Below are positions 22,281-35,638 of a DNA stretch of 64,000 nt, piece after piece. The notes under the pieces are model-generated. The model did no database searches and was not told where the DNA came from. It saw nothing but the letters and a program-made list of their open reading frames with translations. The first letter of the stretch is position 1; each line of letters begins with the position of its first letter. The translations under genes and the position numbers were made by a program. Source of the DNA: Nectonema munidae (Eukaryota; Nematomorpha; Nectonematoida; Nectonematidae); NCBI GenBank assembly GCA_030549495.1, contig JAUIRK010000934.1, forward strand, positions 496,001 through 560,000, in the 5' to 3' direction.

Positions 22281-22420
22281 GGTGGGCTGATAGGTAGAGG
22301 CGTCGCTACGGATCCAAAGCCTTTGGGTTCGAATCCCCGCGATGCCATCGACTTATCATAAAAAAGTTCATCAGTGCAGATATGGAAGTTTCTTCTTCCC
22401 TTGCATGAAACACCCTGTCA
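22281..22420 (+). repeat. tRNA-like sequence, probably a decayed SINE
   Basis: An A-box-like GCTGATAGGTAGAGG is followed 40 bp later by a good B box, GGGTTCGAATCCCC. The acceptor stem does not pair, so it is not a tRNA gene. A degenerate tRNA-derived SINE head is the simplest reading. Confidence 0.4.
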
Positions 22421-22504
22421 AAAAAAAATCCTTTTTGCTTCAAGCTTCAAGCAGTTCCTTCAATCTCATTATTGGCGTCAATTTTTATGGAACAAAAATT
22501 TTTT

Positions 22505-22720
22505 AATGATTTCAATGGGAATAATAATAATAATAATAATAATTTATTTTCAAAAGTATGACAAAAAAGATGGAAGTTAGTGTACGCAATAAGCACACAG
22601 AAAGATATTTAAAAATAATAGGATGTTTTAGAAAATACACAAAGATGACTTTTGAAAGTTGATGTCAAAGGCCAAAACAGCCGCTTGGAGACGCCAACAT
22701 GGGGATAAAATTTGTAAAAA
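22505..22720 (-). mobile_element. probable 3' end of a LINE with an (ATT)n tail
   Basis: On the minus strand, a stretch containing GCGGCTGTTTTGGCCTTTG ends in an (ATT)n microsatellite. The 3' end of the LINE at 47.9-51.2 kb has a similar ...GGCTTGTAGGCCTTTTG... block ending in (TTC)n. The similarity is short, so this is tentative. Confidence 0.3.
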
Positions 22721-23690
22721 CAGGACAAATAAGAAATACACAGTTCCGTAAGTTATGTGTGATGAAAGTAATAATTATTTATGATGTATTATACAATATT
22801 GAATATGGGAAAGAAAGGAAGGAATATTGTATAATTTAGATTGTATGAATAAGATTAGTTTTTTAAAAAGAGTATCATATTATATCCATTACTAAAATAT
22901 TTTTAACACTATAAAATCATAAAAAAAATTTTTTTAAATAGCCGAGTTAGATCCTCAATAAAGATTTTCAATTAGAGATTTGTAATCTTAATTTTAAGCT
23001 ATATCTGAAAAAATTCTTTCCTTCCTCCTATAACTCACTTTCGTCAGTAAATTTGTTTCACCTGCAGACATCTTTTTAAATTTTTTTTTAAATATTTTTA
23101 CAATCCAATTTATCACTTTATGCTTGCTTATTCAATGCGGTATCCTAATCGAAGCATTCAGACTTTGGCTCTGCAAAATACAAATCCTCTTTTTCTCTCC
23201 AAATTCTCACTTTGTTTAAAATTTTGTCCTTTTAAATATAAGTAAATTGATGAAGGATCATTTCTTTGAAATAAAAAGAGGAAGCAAAAAGAGTAAAAAG
23301 TTTCAACCACATTTATTTAAATAAAACGAATTTTGGACTCACTAGTCTTTATAAAGTTGAAAACTCTTGGAATCGAAAATTCGTTTTATTATAAATTTGT
23401 CTGAAACTTTACTCTTTTGATGCCTTTAATTCGAGTGTTTAATATATTTTTCTTTTTCCATTTTTTTCACCCTCGCATAGCTCAAAATTATTATTCCCTT
23501 GGATGGCCAAAGTAAAGAAATTTTTTTTCTACCAATGAGCGCAAAACACCCTTTGAATATTTTGAAGGTAAAATTACTTATAAATAAGATTTTTCATAGC
23601 GAAGTTTGAAGTTATTATTTTTTAACGCCATCTATTTTTGCAATCTCGATGCTCAATAAAATGGGATTGCTATTTTTTGTTTCTTTTATC
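22721..23690. other. AT-rich stretch, nothing recognised
   Basis: No coding, RNA or repeat structure was identified in this interval. Confidence 0.4.
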
Positions 23691-23694
23691 ATAT

Positions 23695-24092
23695 ATAATG
23701 TGTTGGCATAGGATATTGCGCATGTTTTGTGTGATTGTGCCTCCATGTGTATACTTTTTGGTATGCTTATGTGTGTTGTGTATGTGTTTGTGTAATGTGA
23801 GGGTTGTGTGTTGATGCGAGCGTATGCGTGTGTTAGTGTGTGTGTCGCTGTGGGTGTTAGTCTATATGTGTGTGTGTGGTGTTAGGGTATATGCGTGCGT
23901 GTGTGTGTGAGTTTGTGTGTGTGTGTGGGTGTTAGTATGTCCGAGCGTGTGTGTGTTGTGATGCGAGCGTATCCGTGTGTGTTAATGCGAGGGTTGCGTG
24001 TTGACGCGAGGGTTACGTGTTGATGCGAGTGTATGCATGTGTTGGTGTGTGTGCGTGTGTATGTGTGTGTGTTTGTCTGTGTGTGTGTATAT
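23695..24092 (+). repeat. GT-rich satellite
   Basis: About 400 bp of irregular (GT)n with embedded TGATGCGAG(C/T)GTATGCGTGTG and GAGGGTTGCGTGTTGA units. The tract resumes after the inserted element at 24741, up to about 24810. Open frames here (Thr/His- or Cys/Val-rich) are products of the repeat. Confidence 0.8.
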
Positions 24093-24740
24093 TGGTGCTC
24101 TACGCGTGGCCGACAACCCGCGCGGGTTTTGCAGGACCCGCACCCATGGGGCGGACTTGGGTTGTCCACAGCAACATTTTTACGGGGCGGGTGCGGGTTT
24201 TATTAATATAGTGCGGACAATCTGTGGGTTGTCCGCATTCACTTTTATGCAAGTTTTTATGAGTGCATAATTGCCTTTTTGGAAATAGCTTCTTTTTTAT
24301 TGCTATGTGTTACGTATTTTGGAAAGAGATTTGCATTGACTAAATGGTGTGTGATGAAGTTAAATCGTAATTGATATAGAAAGATAGAGAAGGTTTGATT
24401 AGCGTGATTGATGCGTGTACAAGAGAAGAATTGTTGATGAGACAATTTGTTTATTCAGATTACACAACTTGTCAAAGAAATTTTTTTTCAGACAAAAATT
24501 TATTTGTAAATAAAATTAATAATATATTTAAAAGTAGTATACTTTATCTAAGATTTTTTTTCCAAGCATGTTAAGGATATAAATAACATTTAATTAGCTT
24601 TGTATTATTTCGATAAAATGCGGGTCGGGTGCGGGAGCAAATTGATAAAAGCGGGGCGGGGCGGATGCAAATTGAATAATTGCGGGATGGGCAGGCCGGG
24701 GCGGGTGCAAACAACTTTTTACAAACCGCACAGGGCTCTA
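24093..24740. mobile_element. 648-bp hAT-like MITE with 8-bp target duplication
   Basis: GTGTATAT at 24085-24092 is repeated at 24741-24748, directly flanking the element. The left terminus reads TGGTGCTCTACGCG. The right terminus, read inward, is TAGAGCCCTGTGCGG, an imperfect match (about 10 of 15). Both ends carry GC-rich blocks (GCGGGTGCGGG, GGGGCGGGTGC) in opposite orientation around an AT-rich centre. An 8-bp duplication and hairpin-prone ends fit a non-autonomous hAT. No transposase is present. Confidence 0.65.
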
Positions 24741-24859
24741 GTGTATATATGTGTGTTCGTGTATCTCTGTATATGTCGGTGCCTTCGTGTTTATCTGTGT
24801 TTGCCTTTGTCTTTTACATGTGAATATGGTTCTTTTACTTCATAACTACTAATCATGTT

Positions 24860-25900
24860 TCAGATATTGGAATGTAAAAGATTATGTTTGTATAGATGAG
24901 AACAGTTGCTCAAAAACTGTGGAAACTGTCTTATTGGATTATAATTTAGGAAACCAGGAAAAACGGAATAAAGTTCTATCACCCAAACGAGCACATTCTG
25001 AAGAAAACTATTTTGGTGATGAATCAATAGTAAGAAGATTGTGTGAAAATGCAAAACTTCCTAATGGCACTGACTGGTCTTTTTGTAGATCGATTTTTTA
25101 TGTCTCACGATCTCTGCGTTTGGGCTAAAAGAAAGTCTTGGTCGTCCTGCAATGAAAAAACAAAATTTGAAAAAAAGAAAATGCAATAGTGCGAATCTTT
25201 TATGCTCTTTACAGAAGTTGCAAGCTTGGCTGCTTACGTTCCAATAAGACATGCCACTCATAATTTCAAGGTTTTACATGTGATGCCAAGTCAACACTAC
25301 TCAAATATCCAGCTTTTAGGTAAAAAAAAAACTAGAATCCATGCACGTATACAACAAATACAAGCGCGGAGTCGATAAAGCCAACCAAATGATGAACATG
25401 TATTCCACATATCGAATAAACTTTAGAAGGCCAATGGCGATATTTTCCAATTACCTAGATATGGCTGCTCTCAACTTTTTCTTTTTCGGATCAGTATAGC
25501 TCTAAAGAGGGTGGAAGAAAACAAGTTCTCAGGAAATTGGCATTCAGTCTCGCAGAAACATCTATGAAACTAAGAGTGCAAAGCGATCAAATACTCATAC
25601 TACAGTCTCATGGTTTTGTAAAAGAACAAAGTGCTTCTTCCTCAGAAAGTCCTAAAAGAAAGGCTTGTTTTTAGTACCGTTGTAAAAGTAGAGTTTTTCA
25701 AGTATGGGAAAAATGTTGATAAAATACTGCAACAAAAAAAGCGAAAAAAAGTTTGCCTACGTTGTCTTCCATAAGTTAAATGAAGGAAGTTCAAAATTGT
25801 ATTTTTTTTGTTTTGAACTTTGTTATATTTTCATCGGACACCATCCGTCTCAGTATCTAACTAGTTAGGTTTTCCCATTTGACAGGCAATTATTTTGTAA
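24860..25900 (+). pseudogene. degraded coding tract of unknown family
   Basis: An open stretch at about 24860-25128 is followed by broken frames with SLGRPAMKKQNLKKRKCNS and further peptide-like pieces to about 25800. The SxGRPxxxxxxxxxRxK block resembles a motif seen in repeat-associated proteins of several invertebrates, but I cannot name the family. Many stops interrupt it. It may be a transposon gene rather than a host gene. Confidence 0.3.
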
Positions 25901-28900
25901 GAAGAATAATTTCGAAGATTCGTTCAAGTTTTTCTAAAATTTTAAAGAAAACTATCTAATTGAAGTTTTCAGAGTCTCAAAACTTGCGCAATCAGTACAT
26001 AATGAAATTAGTTGCGCTTTTCATTTACTTCAAGGCCACAGCAGCCCTGTTTAACGATGCGAGGGTAATGACGTTTAATACTTATTTTTGCTCATTACGT
26101 AAAACTGTTTTGTATTAATAAAGTCTTTAAATTCATGACTTTTCTACATATGTGTAAATGTAAAATGCAAAATTTCAAATAAAAAACGCTTCTAAAGAAT
26201 AAATTATATTTCCCCGATGCTTAAACTCTATATTTTTAGCCATACCTCGAAAAATCTAAGAAGTCAAATTTTAGAAGGAAGGGGGGGGGGGGTTTAAATT
26301 ATATTTTATTTAAGTAAAAAGAAAATCTTTAAGGGCAAATTTTCCTTTTTTATTCAAATGAAAACAAAGGAAGAGAGAAATTTTATTTGTCGGGTTTGTC
26401 TGAAATTTAAGTAGCAAAGATGGCTGCTCTTTATGCAAATGAGTTCGAATATCTGCGTGTCTGTTTCCATTTCTTTGATCACATTTTGTGTTTTATCTTA
26501 GCATTGATTTTCACATCTTAAGTCAAGGATATTGAAAAAATGGCATTACTCACTTTTAAGTTCATCCACTCGATTTCATTTCCTCTGGGTAATCTTCGAA
26601 TAAAATTCAATTTTGAAAAGACAAGGACTTCTCCAAGGTATTTGTGTAAGATGATAAATCCATTATATAAATATGATAATTGCAAACAAGCTATTCTTTA
26701 TAAGTTAACTAATATTTATATCTTCTTTTCGAAAATCAATGAGATCTGACTTCTTTGCCTCATATGAAAAACTTACAAGGTGCACCGTCCCAGACTCTTA
26801 TTTTTGTAAGACAATACTTTAGTGTTGCTTTTCTTTTTTAAAATTTGCGCCATTTCTTTTACTTTCTACGCTCTTTTTTCATCGATTTATTGTCAAACTC
26901 TGTTGTAAGTTCTATCAGGAAGCGGCCTCTAAACGCCTTTGATATAAACCTTTAAACGATTTTCTTTTTTTAGTCATTGGAACATTATTATTTTTTTTTA
27001 ATTTCCACATTTATTTTCGTTAATTGAGCAATTAAAATGAATAATTAGGATAAAAAGAATCAGAATATTTATTTAAAATACAAAAATATTAATAAAATGT
27101 TAGTTCTAAGCGCAACATTTTGAACGGAAAACAAAACGAGATGATCAATTTTATGGTGAAATTTTGAAAGTGCTAGAAACGTGATAATCTGATATAATCT
27201 GAAACGATGCATTGTGTAAAATTAAGTAGCATAATTATAACAACAAAAGTAAAGGATATTGAGGTATATATGGCTTATTTCTCCGTCAATGATATCCATG
27301 ATTTTTCTATATTTTAATTTTATTTATTTCCAATGCTTTGTTATCAGTAGAGCCGCTCAAAATTGACTTTTTATAATAAAAAATTGACCTAAAAATAAAT
27401 ACAACATTTTAAAAATGAAATTTTATTAAAGAAATGTGATCTATAATTTTTATATAGAAAAAAAACTTGAAAAAAATTGTTCAATTTTTAATGTAAATTA
27501 TAAAAATAACAAGAATTATATTAAAATAAAAAAAAGTTTATGGCTTGAAAAACGGTAAAATTTTCTATTTTGCCAAAAGTTTTTTTTGTGATAATTTAGA
27601 TTATGTTTAACTTCAGACTTCGTTTTTATTTTAAACATAATTCGGTCTAGAATAATTTTCTCAAACAATTTTGCCACTTAAAAAATCTTAAGAATTTAAA
27701 TCTTTTATATATCACGATAACTATTTTGATATTCTGTTAATAATAAATATAGAACAAGTCTTTTATTAGAACAGGGATTTAACCCAAGTCCTAACATTTG
27801 ATCATAGATCTTTTTGTACAACCCCCTCCCAGCCTTTCCTTCTTCGTCCGCATTCATTGATGCGCTATGAAATTATCCCTTTTTCTGAAGTTCCTACTTC
27901 AAACTTAAATAGCTGCAATCGTTATCTTTATATTTGATGCTTGTTAACTTCATCATCATCTCTAAATTTGCTTCCACTTTCGTTTCAAGATGAATAATTG
28001 CATAAAGATTAAACATTTTTCTGTATAGACACTTGATAAATATTCACATTCTTTGTTTTAATAAAATTTCTATGCCTTTAGCAAAAGTCTTTCTTTGAGA
28101 ATTATATATGTATACGCACATCTTTCTCTTAAATAAATGATTGATGCTCCATTTTGATATAATTCTCTATTAAGAATTCCAAATACTCTCTATAATAAAT
28201 TGCATAATCTAAAAGACAAACATTCTTGGGGTGTATTTTCCTATCTCATATTATTACATCGGTGATGTTTTCCTGACAAGAAAAGAAATGTGTCAATCAA
28301 ATTTTAATCCAATCTGATTAGCGCATATCACGCTATACAATTTAAGGATTTGGATCTTTGTTTTGTATAATTATGGCTTCAAATGATAAAACAGAGAGTC
28401 ATGCATATGAGCTACAAAAAAAACGAGAACCTTTTTTTATTCGAGAGTTGAATTTCACCTGTCAGAACGTCTTTAAACTGTCAAATGTTGAGAATGTTTT
28501 AACCTCGGGCTCTCAATGTCTTTAAAATAACGTTCCATTTTTTTTCTAAAATAATTTTATATTTTATACTTCTCAAACTATATTTAAGAGAAAAGTGTTT
28601 TCTTGACATAAATAGACACTCTTATTTGCAATAACAAAATTTTGAAACTTTTGTTGTTACGTGTCTTAAAATTAACTTGAAAGTTAAGAACAGTTGTAAA
28701 ATTTAGAGATCAACTGTCAGACTTTCATGTCAAACAAAAAGTGTGAGCGTTGAAATCGCTATAACAGAGAACATCTCCGTGTAAAATGAAATGCAGAGAT
28801 TTGGAAAAGAAATGCAGAGAAGAGTTTAGCTGTTTGAGAGAAATATTAGTGGCGTAGTAGGACAGCTTTTTGAGGCATGAAGACAGAAAACAGATTAAGT

Positions 28901-30890
28901 CCACCTGGGTTCAGCGTAGAAGGACCAATAAAAATACATGAGTGCGAATTCCCAAATTTGTCATATGGACAATTCGAAGCTTTGAAAATTATTCTTCTGC
29001 TTATTGAGTTTATCTTTAACTTAGAGCAGATCATTTTTGTTTCCTGGTGTGACCCATTATGCCTCAAATGATTCAAATATAGCATTTCAAATGAAATGTT
29101 TTTATTCGAATTTGAAACATTCATCATTTTTAACTCTATTTTTTTTATTGATTTAGGAAAATGCTTAATTTTTTTATGGAGAGGAAGATAAACATTGCAT
29201 TCCACATCTGTTACAAATAAGAGATGGAGGGGTTGAAATTTTGTGAGTATACGTGTGTTACTATATTTTCTTTTTAATTTCATAGTAAGATGCTTTTGTT
29301 TTTCAATAAATCTTATTAATACTAATTTTATTTTTAAACAACTAAAAGCCTGCAAATATTTTTAATTGAAAAAATTTTCAAACAAAAATAAGTTTTTTAA
29401 GTAGTTAATATTTTTATTATTCTAAAACTCTTATTTGTAACAGATGTCCAATTTGTAAAAGATGTCCATTCTTTTTTCCACAAAAAAATCAAGGATTTTC
29501 AAATCGAATACAAAATGGCGTTCGAAAATAAGAATACATTTCAAATTGAAATAATTATAAATAAAAATTTTCAAGTTGAACATAAAGATAAAAAAAGTTC
29601 AATTAAAACTCATGGAAAGAACATCAAGAATTTGCAAAATGTCTTTATATAGACTCACAAAGGAAAACTGAGCAGACTTCAATAGCCGAAACCGTTCTTT
29701 TTAATAGAGTCTTCCATTAGTGATGATTATGGCAGTTAAAATCAAGTAAAGTTAACTTTTGTTTTCTAATAACACTTCTTTTCAAGTTATTAGTCCAACA
29801 AGAAGAGTGAACTTTTAAAATAGATACTTCACTTTTTGTTATATATCCAGATTTTCTAAATATTTCAGGAGATAGCAAAGGAAATAATTTTGAAATGGCT
29901 ATATTGTTATCTATGCCCTAGAATAAAAAAATTGAAAGCGTTAAATAAAATAAAGTAGTATTAGCAATCTTATATATATTAGAAAAAAATTTTTTTAAAA
30001 AAAAAAACATTTTAATCGTGTAATTTTGAAGAATGCACAAAGCAACTAAAAATAAATTATTTCATTTCTATAATCATTTTAATATAGGTAAAGATTTTTG
30101 GGTCGTTCATAGTGGAAAATAAATTCATTCCTTTAAATTTAGAGAGGGCATTTTGAGATGCCGCCTGAATTCAAGTCTTCTACCAAGGGTTTAGCGAAGT
30201 CAATAAAATTCTGTTTTATGAAAAGTTTAAAAGATATTAGTAAATTGAAAATACCTATATGCTGTCTCATTCAACCATTTTTGCCGCGAAAGTGTTTATT
30301 TATTGGCAATTATTTCGCATGATTGAGGTTTTATATTGTGAAAAATTATTGGTCCCTAAAAAGATTTTGGAATGGAAAGGAGATGGAGGACACTTGGGTT
30401 GAAAAATTAGGATTGAATTAGTACTAAGGAGTTATTTGAAAGAATTGTTTTTGGAGTTGTTTAGAGCAAGTTCTTTCGTTTCACATTGTGTTAAATCTAC
30501 AAAAATAATCGAAAAATGGAAACTTCGCCTTGTACTATGAAAGATTCATACGATTTATATAGGACCTTGAAAGTGGAGTATCTGGAAATTTGATATACCA
30601 AAGTACGTGGGAAAAATAATTACTAACAAAGAAAGCACTTACATCTTTTGTCTAACTAATTATAAATTCTATTGAAAATTAATTATGAATAGTGATTCTT
30701 TAAACTAAATTTTTTTACAATTAAAAGTAACTTTTAAGTCGTAAAGTTAATTATTGTTTTGTGGATGATGATTGGAATAATAGAACTTACCATTTTACAT
30801 AATAGAACATAATTATACTTTGTTTTTTTTTAAATAATTTTCAAAGCAGGTTGTTTATTCCTTAACTTGCTTTTATGCGAATTATTTCGT
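25901..30890. other. AT-rich stretch, no convincing gene
   Basis: A 10-12 base G run lies near 26281. A 169-codon minus-strand frame (28846-29355) lacks any domain, signal peptide or neighbouring exon and has the Lys/Ile/Asn-rich composition expected of AT-rich noncoding DNA. Nothing else was recognised. Confidence 0.35.
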
Positions 30891-30896
30891 GATTGA

Positions 30897-30990
30897 ATGA
30901 GTATGTTTGGTTAGATACTGAGTTTCGATAAAGATACAAGCGGCACAAATGTGCAATCTCGATGAAAATACCCCACGGTACCTTTCATAT
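30897..30990 (+). repeat. internally deleted tRNA-derived SINE copy
   Basis: The A-box region TTGGTTAGATACTGAGTTTCG is joined directly to the body GATACAAGCGGCACAAATG and the tail CACGGTACCTTTC. The B-box portion present in the full copies (51765, 54425) is missing. Confidence 0.6.
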
Positions 30991-32493
30991 GCAGTGTGTA
31001 TATTACAGTTTAAAATGACCTTTATCATGGAACTTAATTTAAAGTAAAAAAGGTCCCAAGAAGGAGACTTTGTATGAAAGTAAAAATAACAAAAAAGAAC
31101 AAAAATTCATATTTTATTAAGAAACACAATCAAAATTATTTTTAAAAAATATATACACAGATAATGATGAAAACATTTACGTTAAAATTAAAGCATATGG
31201 CAAAATATGTAGACATTGGCAAATAAAATAGAACTTTGTTTATGAAGTACAACAATTAAGAAAGAGTAATCAGTAGATAACATGAAATAATAATAGTCAA
31301 AGTATAAAAGTTTTTCCTCTCAATCCTTTTACCCAATTTCATTGACAACTTCAAACTCCAAACGAAGTATAAGATTTTAAATGATAAATCTTTCTTTTTT
31401 TTTTTTACAAAATAAGGTTTATAAAATCTTCTACAGCCAACAAATAAATATAAGAGAAATATTGCACATTTAAATTTGAGTGAGATAAAATCAAACTCTG
31501 ATCGTCTCACCAATTTTACAGGTATATATATCACAGAGAAAATAAAATATTTACTAACAACCGCAGTAATGGTTGAAATTGCAAAAGGCCATACTCAATG
31601 CTAATCTAAATAAAATATTCACTAACAATGATAGATGTACTTACTTTTTTAAAGCTGGATAAGGTAGATTTCATAAAAATAAATATACAAACAAAATTTA
31701 TTTGAAAGAAAAGCAGAATAAAGCACATTTTAAAAACAAAATTAAAAATACTTTCAAATATAATAAGCATTTAAGTTTACATAAAACATTCAATTCCTTT
31801 TCTTCCATCGTATCTTTCAAACCTAGATAAAAGTTTTGAATGAATAAAAACGTATTTTTGGATAGGATAAGTTCTAAATATGAATAATAGAAATCAATAT
31901 TCCAAAAAAAAAGAGACAAAATGGTTAGTATGACACATTATTTTTCTTCCATTTTTATAGCCAAGGAATTTTCTTTATAACAAAAAAATATCGTTTTTTT
32001 ACAATTAACAAAATTGGTTCTCCTTTTTGTATATGTTGCTTTTCAAAAAATATTCAATCTTGCATTCTTTCTTTAAAAAAATTTGAGATAGAGAATAAAG
32101 TCAGACATTTTTCATTTCTTAAAAAACAATTGAAAAAATATATTTTAAGTAATGAAAGGATTTTACGCGCTTTTTTTGCAAGTGATCATTTCAATGTCAA
32201 ACTTCTGTGATGTCCTTTTTATTTATCATTCTAAGTATAACTTCAAAGTTTTCTTCTAGCTTACTTTGTATAATAAGTTGATTTAAACTGGCATCTAAAA
32301 TTTGAGGTCCAGGCCTCTGAAACTCAAGCAAAATCTAAGCGATAAAAAATGATGATATTAAACATTTAACAATAGTGAAAAAAAGTGTTTTTTCTGTTGA
32401 TAAATTTGGTTATTCTTCAAAAAATTTGAGGTTGAAATCTTTTCAATTATAACTTCTCTTCGTCTAACTGGGAAGGTAATTAAAATGTTCAAG
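30991..32493. other. AT-rich stretch, nothing recognised
   Basis: Short Lys/Phe-rich frames only. No domain, RNA or repeat terminus was seen. Confidence 0.4.
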
Positions 32494-33290
32494 TTAACCA
32501 GTGAGATTCCACTGAGATTTTTTTAATTCATTTTTAAACCATTTTTTACGCTTAAAAATACTAGCATCATCTTCAGAAGGCAAAATTTCAGGAAGAAAAT
32601 ATATCAATCCCCAGTTTTCACTTGCTTCTTCACATTCCATAATTTTTGACGAACTTGTATAACTTTTCTTTACACAGACTAGTGGTAAAAATTTGTCACG
32701 CTGCTTTCTTTCGTTTTGCCATTTCTGCTTTAATTTTTCTTTCCAATGAAGCTTAAAATAAAATCCTCAAATTCATCATAAAATACAAAATAAAAATATG
32801 GGAAATACTTTGTCAGAAGACAAGGGTAACTCGGATTCTCGAAAATTCCTTCTACAAGCTGGGAATCCATTTCAGGTGTTGGGCATCATAAATGAAAGTG
32901 AATGCAAATTGAAAGCAAAGAATAGTAGATTACAATTCCTTTAAAAATTGAGTGTAGTGGATGTAGAGGCAATCAAGCAATTTTCTTCTGTCACCTACTT
33001 CCAATTTTTCTGAATTCTGAAGTTTTTTATGCAAACCAGGCGCATATTTTCAAACGCAATGGTTATGATCTTTGGCTCATTTCATCTAAAAATAAAATAC
33101 ATATCAATAATAATAAATGATATTGTTATAATAATAATAATAATCAAATAGCATCATCTGAGAAGGGTCAATATAAAAATTAAAATGTACACCTAAATGG
33201 CCCACGAAAATGTACACTTTTAAATCTATAATCAAAATTGCAAATACAGTTTTGTTTGATTCTCGATTAACATTTTTCCATGTCATTTTT
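32494..33290 (-). pseudogene. unrecognised coding-like tract in three or four pieces
   Basis: Minus-strand pieces read like real protein and lie in order. 33286-33104 contains KVYIFVGHLGVHFNFYIDPS. 33049-32930 contains KKLQNSEKLEVGDRRKLLDC. 32870 to about 32755 starts MDSQLVEGIFENPSYPCLL. 32754-32494 contains ENWGLIYFLPEILPSEDDAS, ends QWNLTG and then TAA. Frames change between pieces, and TTTTATTTTAAG before 32754 could be a splice acceptor. No donor was found for the first gap. It is either a small spliced gene or, more likely, a decayed transposon ORF. I do not recognise the family. Confidence 0.35.
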
Positions 33291-34020
33291 TGAACCCGTT
33301 ACTTTACTCTTGATATTGTTTGTAAGCCAATAATTTTTAAAGTCTGCAGCTTTTAAAGTCTGCGCCAAACTAGCTTGTGCTATGATTTTCTTTTTCACTT
33401 CTCTATAATTCTTCCAATGAGTAAACTTTTATGCTTGAAAAATCAATTAAAAAGATTTGATAAATTTAGGTTAAAAATTTTAATAGAACGGAAAAATTTT
33501 TCCTTTTGAATATGATAGAAATTATATATAGTATGTTAGAAAAAACTTGTTATTGTTTTTGAAAACATTTATATTAAAGTTTGAAGCTGAATTGTTATTA
33601 ATAGTAATTTTGATTAGATAATTTACTAGTTTTTCAGCCATTTACTTTTATTTCAAGTGCGTCTCGTTATATTTTCAGAATATTTTTAGCTATAGAACAA
33701 TTTTAATGTTTTATGACCTAAAAAAACACTAATAAAGATATATTTACTTAAATTTCATCTAAATCTAAGTGTAAAACCTAGTTATACAGAATCAAAAAAA
33801 GAATTTCAAAAAAATGCGTTTGATTATCACAGTAGCAAATCAAAATTTTGAAACGAGCACAAATTTTTTTTAATTCTGTAAAGTTTAACATCAAGAAGTG
33901 TATTAGTATCGGTTCTCCTGAATAAATGATATACGCGGATGTTTGTGGTTTGAATCATTTTTCTGCTTTTGTATCTTCTTACTCGCTTTTTCTCATCTTT
34001 TTGATTCTTTTCTTCACTGG
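33291..34020. other. AT-rich stretch, nothing recognised
   Basis: No coding, RNA or repeat structure was identified in this interval. Confidence 0.4.
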
Positions 34021-34049
34021 TCATGCATGAAAGTATTTCAAACAGAAAA

Positions 34050-34828
34050 AAAGAAAAAACTTTTGGATTTGGTGTTAGAAGATGGTTTACAACCCTTTCG
34101 TGATCAGTGTATCACATATGATACATAAACAATTTTACCTTCATCTGTTTTTTCAAATAGTAAAAAAATTAAATTAAATTTGAAAATGTCGTGCACGGAA
34201 ATCAAAGCAGTTAACATGGAAAGAAGCATAAAGTTGAGACAAGAATATGCTTTGTTCATGACGAGAAACGCGCCAAAAGATCACAACTTTTACATCTTAT
34301 TGGATGAATCTGGGTTCAATTTTTATCTAACAAGATCTTATGCGCGATCAAAAAAAGGAAAGAGAGCCATAATTGTGAATCTGAATAAAGGATTTAGAAA
34401 CACTAGGCTTCGTTTGGCTATTAATTGTACAAAAGTTTTGCCGAGAAGTTTCTGATCTTTTTAAAAGAACTTTTAGAAGAAATTCCTGAAAGTAATGAAG
34501 TTTTTTGGATAATTATGGATAATGCTGCAATACACAAGACACAAAAAATAAGAGATTTTTTTGATAAAAACAGTGCTCGAATATTAAAGTTCAATTTCTT
34601 TCTCCATATTCACATATGTTAAATCCTGTTGAAGACTGCTTCTCAAAGATAAAAAGTAAGTGTATGCAGCTTTTGTCCAGAAAGTCGATACAAGAACTTA
34701 ACGAAGTCATCAAAGAAAGTGTTTTTTCAATCAACAAGATTGATTTAAATAACTTTTATCGATATATGTTCTTCAACCATAATCTGGCAATGGATAGGAA
34801 AGTATATAATCCAAACTCTTATTATTAA
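34050..34828 (+). pseudogene. Tc1/IS630-type DDE transposase, broken
   Basis: Three frames in order carry the DDE_3 core. The first catalytic Asp is in FYILLDESGFNF (34285-34320). The second is in FWIIMDNAAIHK (34503-34541). The acidic third residue is in SHMLNPVEDCFSKIKSK (34613-34660), about 36-37 residues after the second. LNPVE followed by a basic helix is typical of Tc1/mariner/IS630 enzymes. Frame breaks near 34430 and 34600 split the gene. Terminal inverted repeats were not identified. An N-terminal helix-turn-helix region upstream of 34180 is too degraded to define. Confidence 0.7.
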
Positions 34829-35638
34829 TTAACACTAAAAATTTTCAAACCTTTTGTTTTTTAAAGTCTCTATTTTACTTTTTTTGTAATAAGTAATAAC
34901 TTTACATATACAATAAAGTTCATTTTCCGCCCAATAAGTAAAAAGATTAGTTAATATTTTTGTGAAAGTAAATTTACATAAATTAAAAATTAAAAACTTG
35001 TTAGCTGCAAAAATTAAGAAAGTAAAAAACATGCTGAGAAGTTAGAAGATAACAAGAAGGACTTGATGCACTTAAAGTTAAAAAGAATTCAGTAAAAATT
35101 TAGCATTCCTTGGCTTTCGGTTTCTCAGGTTTGCAGAGATGGAAGTTCTTGCGTAACTGATCTGACGTCGTTTGATGCATTTTTTCATTATAATTTTTTT
35201 GTTTTGCAAAATTGCAGACTCATCTCATTATATCATTCGAGTGGACATGAGTATAACCTACGTTTGTTACAATAAGTATAATAGTTTAGCTTTAAAAACA
35301 AAACATTTTTACTTCAATATTATTTCCTTATAAATCTCAAATATGCCAATCTTACTTTGTCCAAACTTTTCTTTTTCAGATGAACGCATTTTTTTAATGT
35401 TGTAAAGCAATCATTAATTTGTTTATTTTCTGTTATCTTTGTAAAGGAAAGTACCTTTTAAAATGACAAAATATAACAACCCAGAATTTAATTTCATTAG
35501 AAGTTATCATTTCATTTTTTGCGTATCAATAGTAATCTTGATCAAAATAGAGTTTGTTCTTATGAAAAGGCTCTTGAAATGTTTAACGAAAAAGGTAACC
35601 AATATTAAGAGAGAATTTCTTGATACTTCTTTTTTTTA

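Noticed and set aside
22281-22347. possible tRNA gene
   Set aside because: There is a good B box but no acceptor-stem pairing; more likely a decayed SINE head.
23882-24270. Thr/His-rich and Cys/Val-rich frames
   Set aside because: They are translations of the (GT)n satellite and the GC-rich MITE on either strand.
28846-29355. 169-codon minus-strand open frame
   Set aside because: Lys/Ile/Asn/Ser-rich composition, no domain, no signal peptide, no adjacent exons; consistent with chance in AT-rich DNA.
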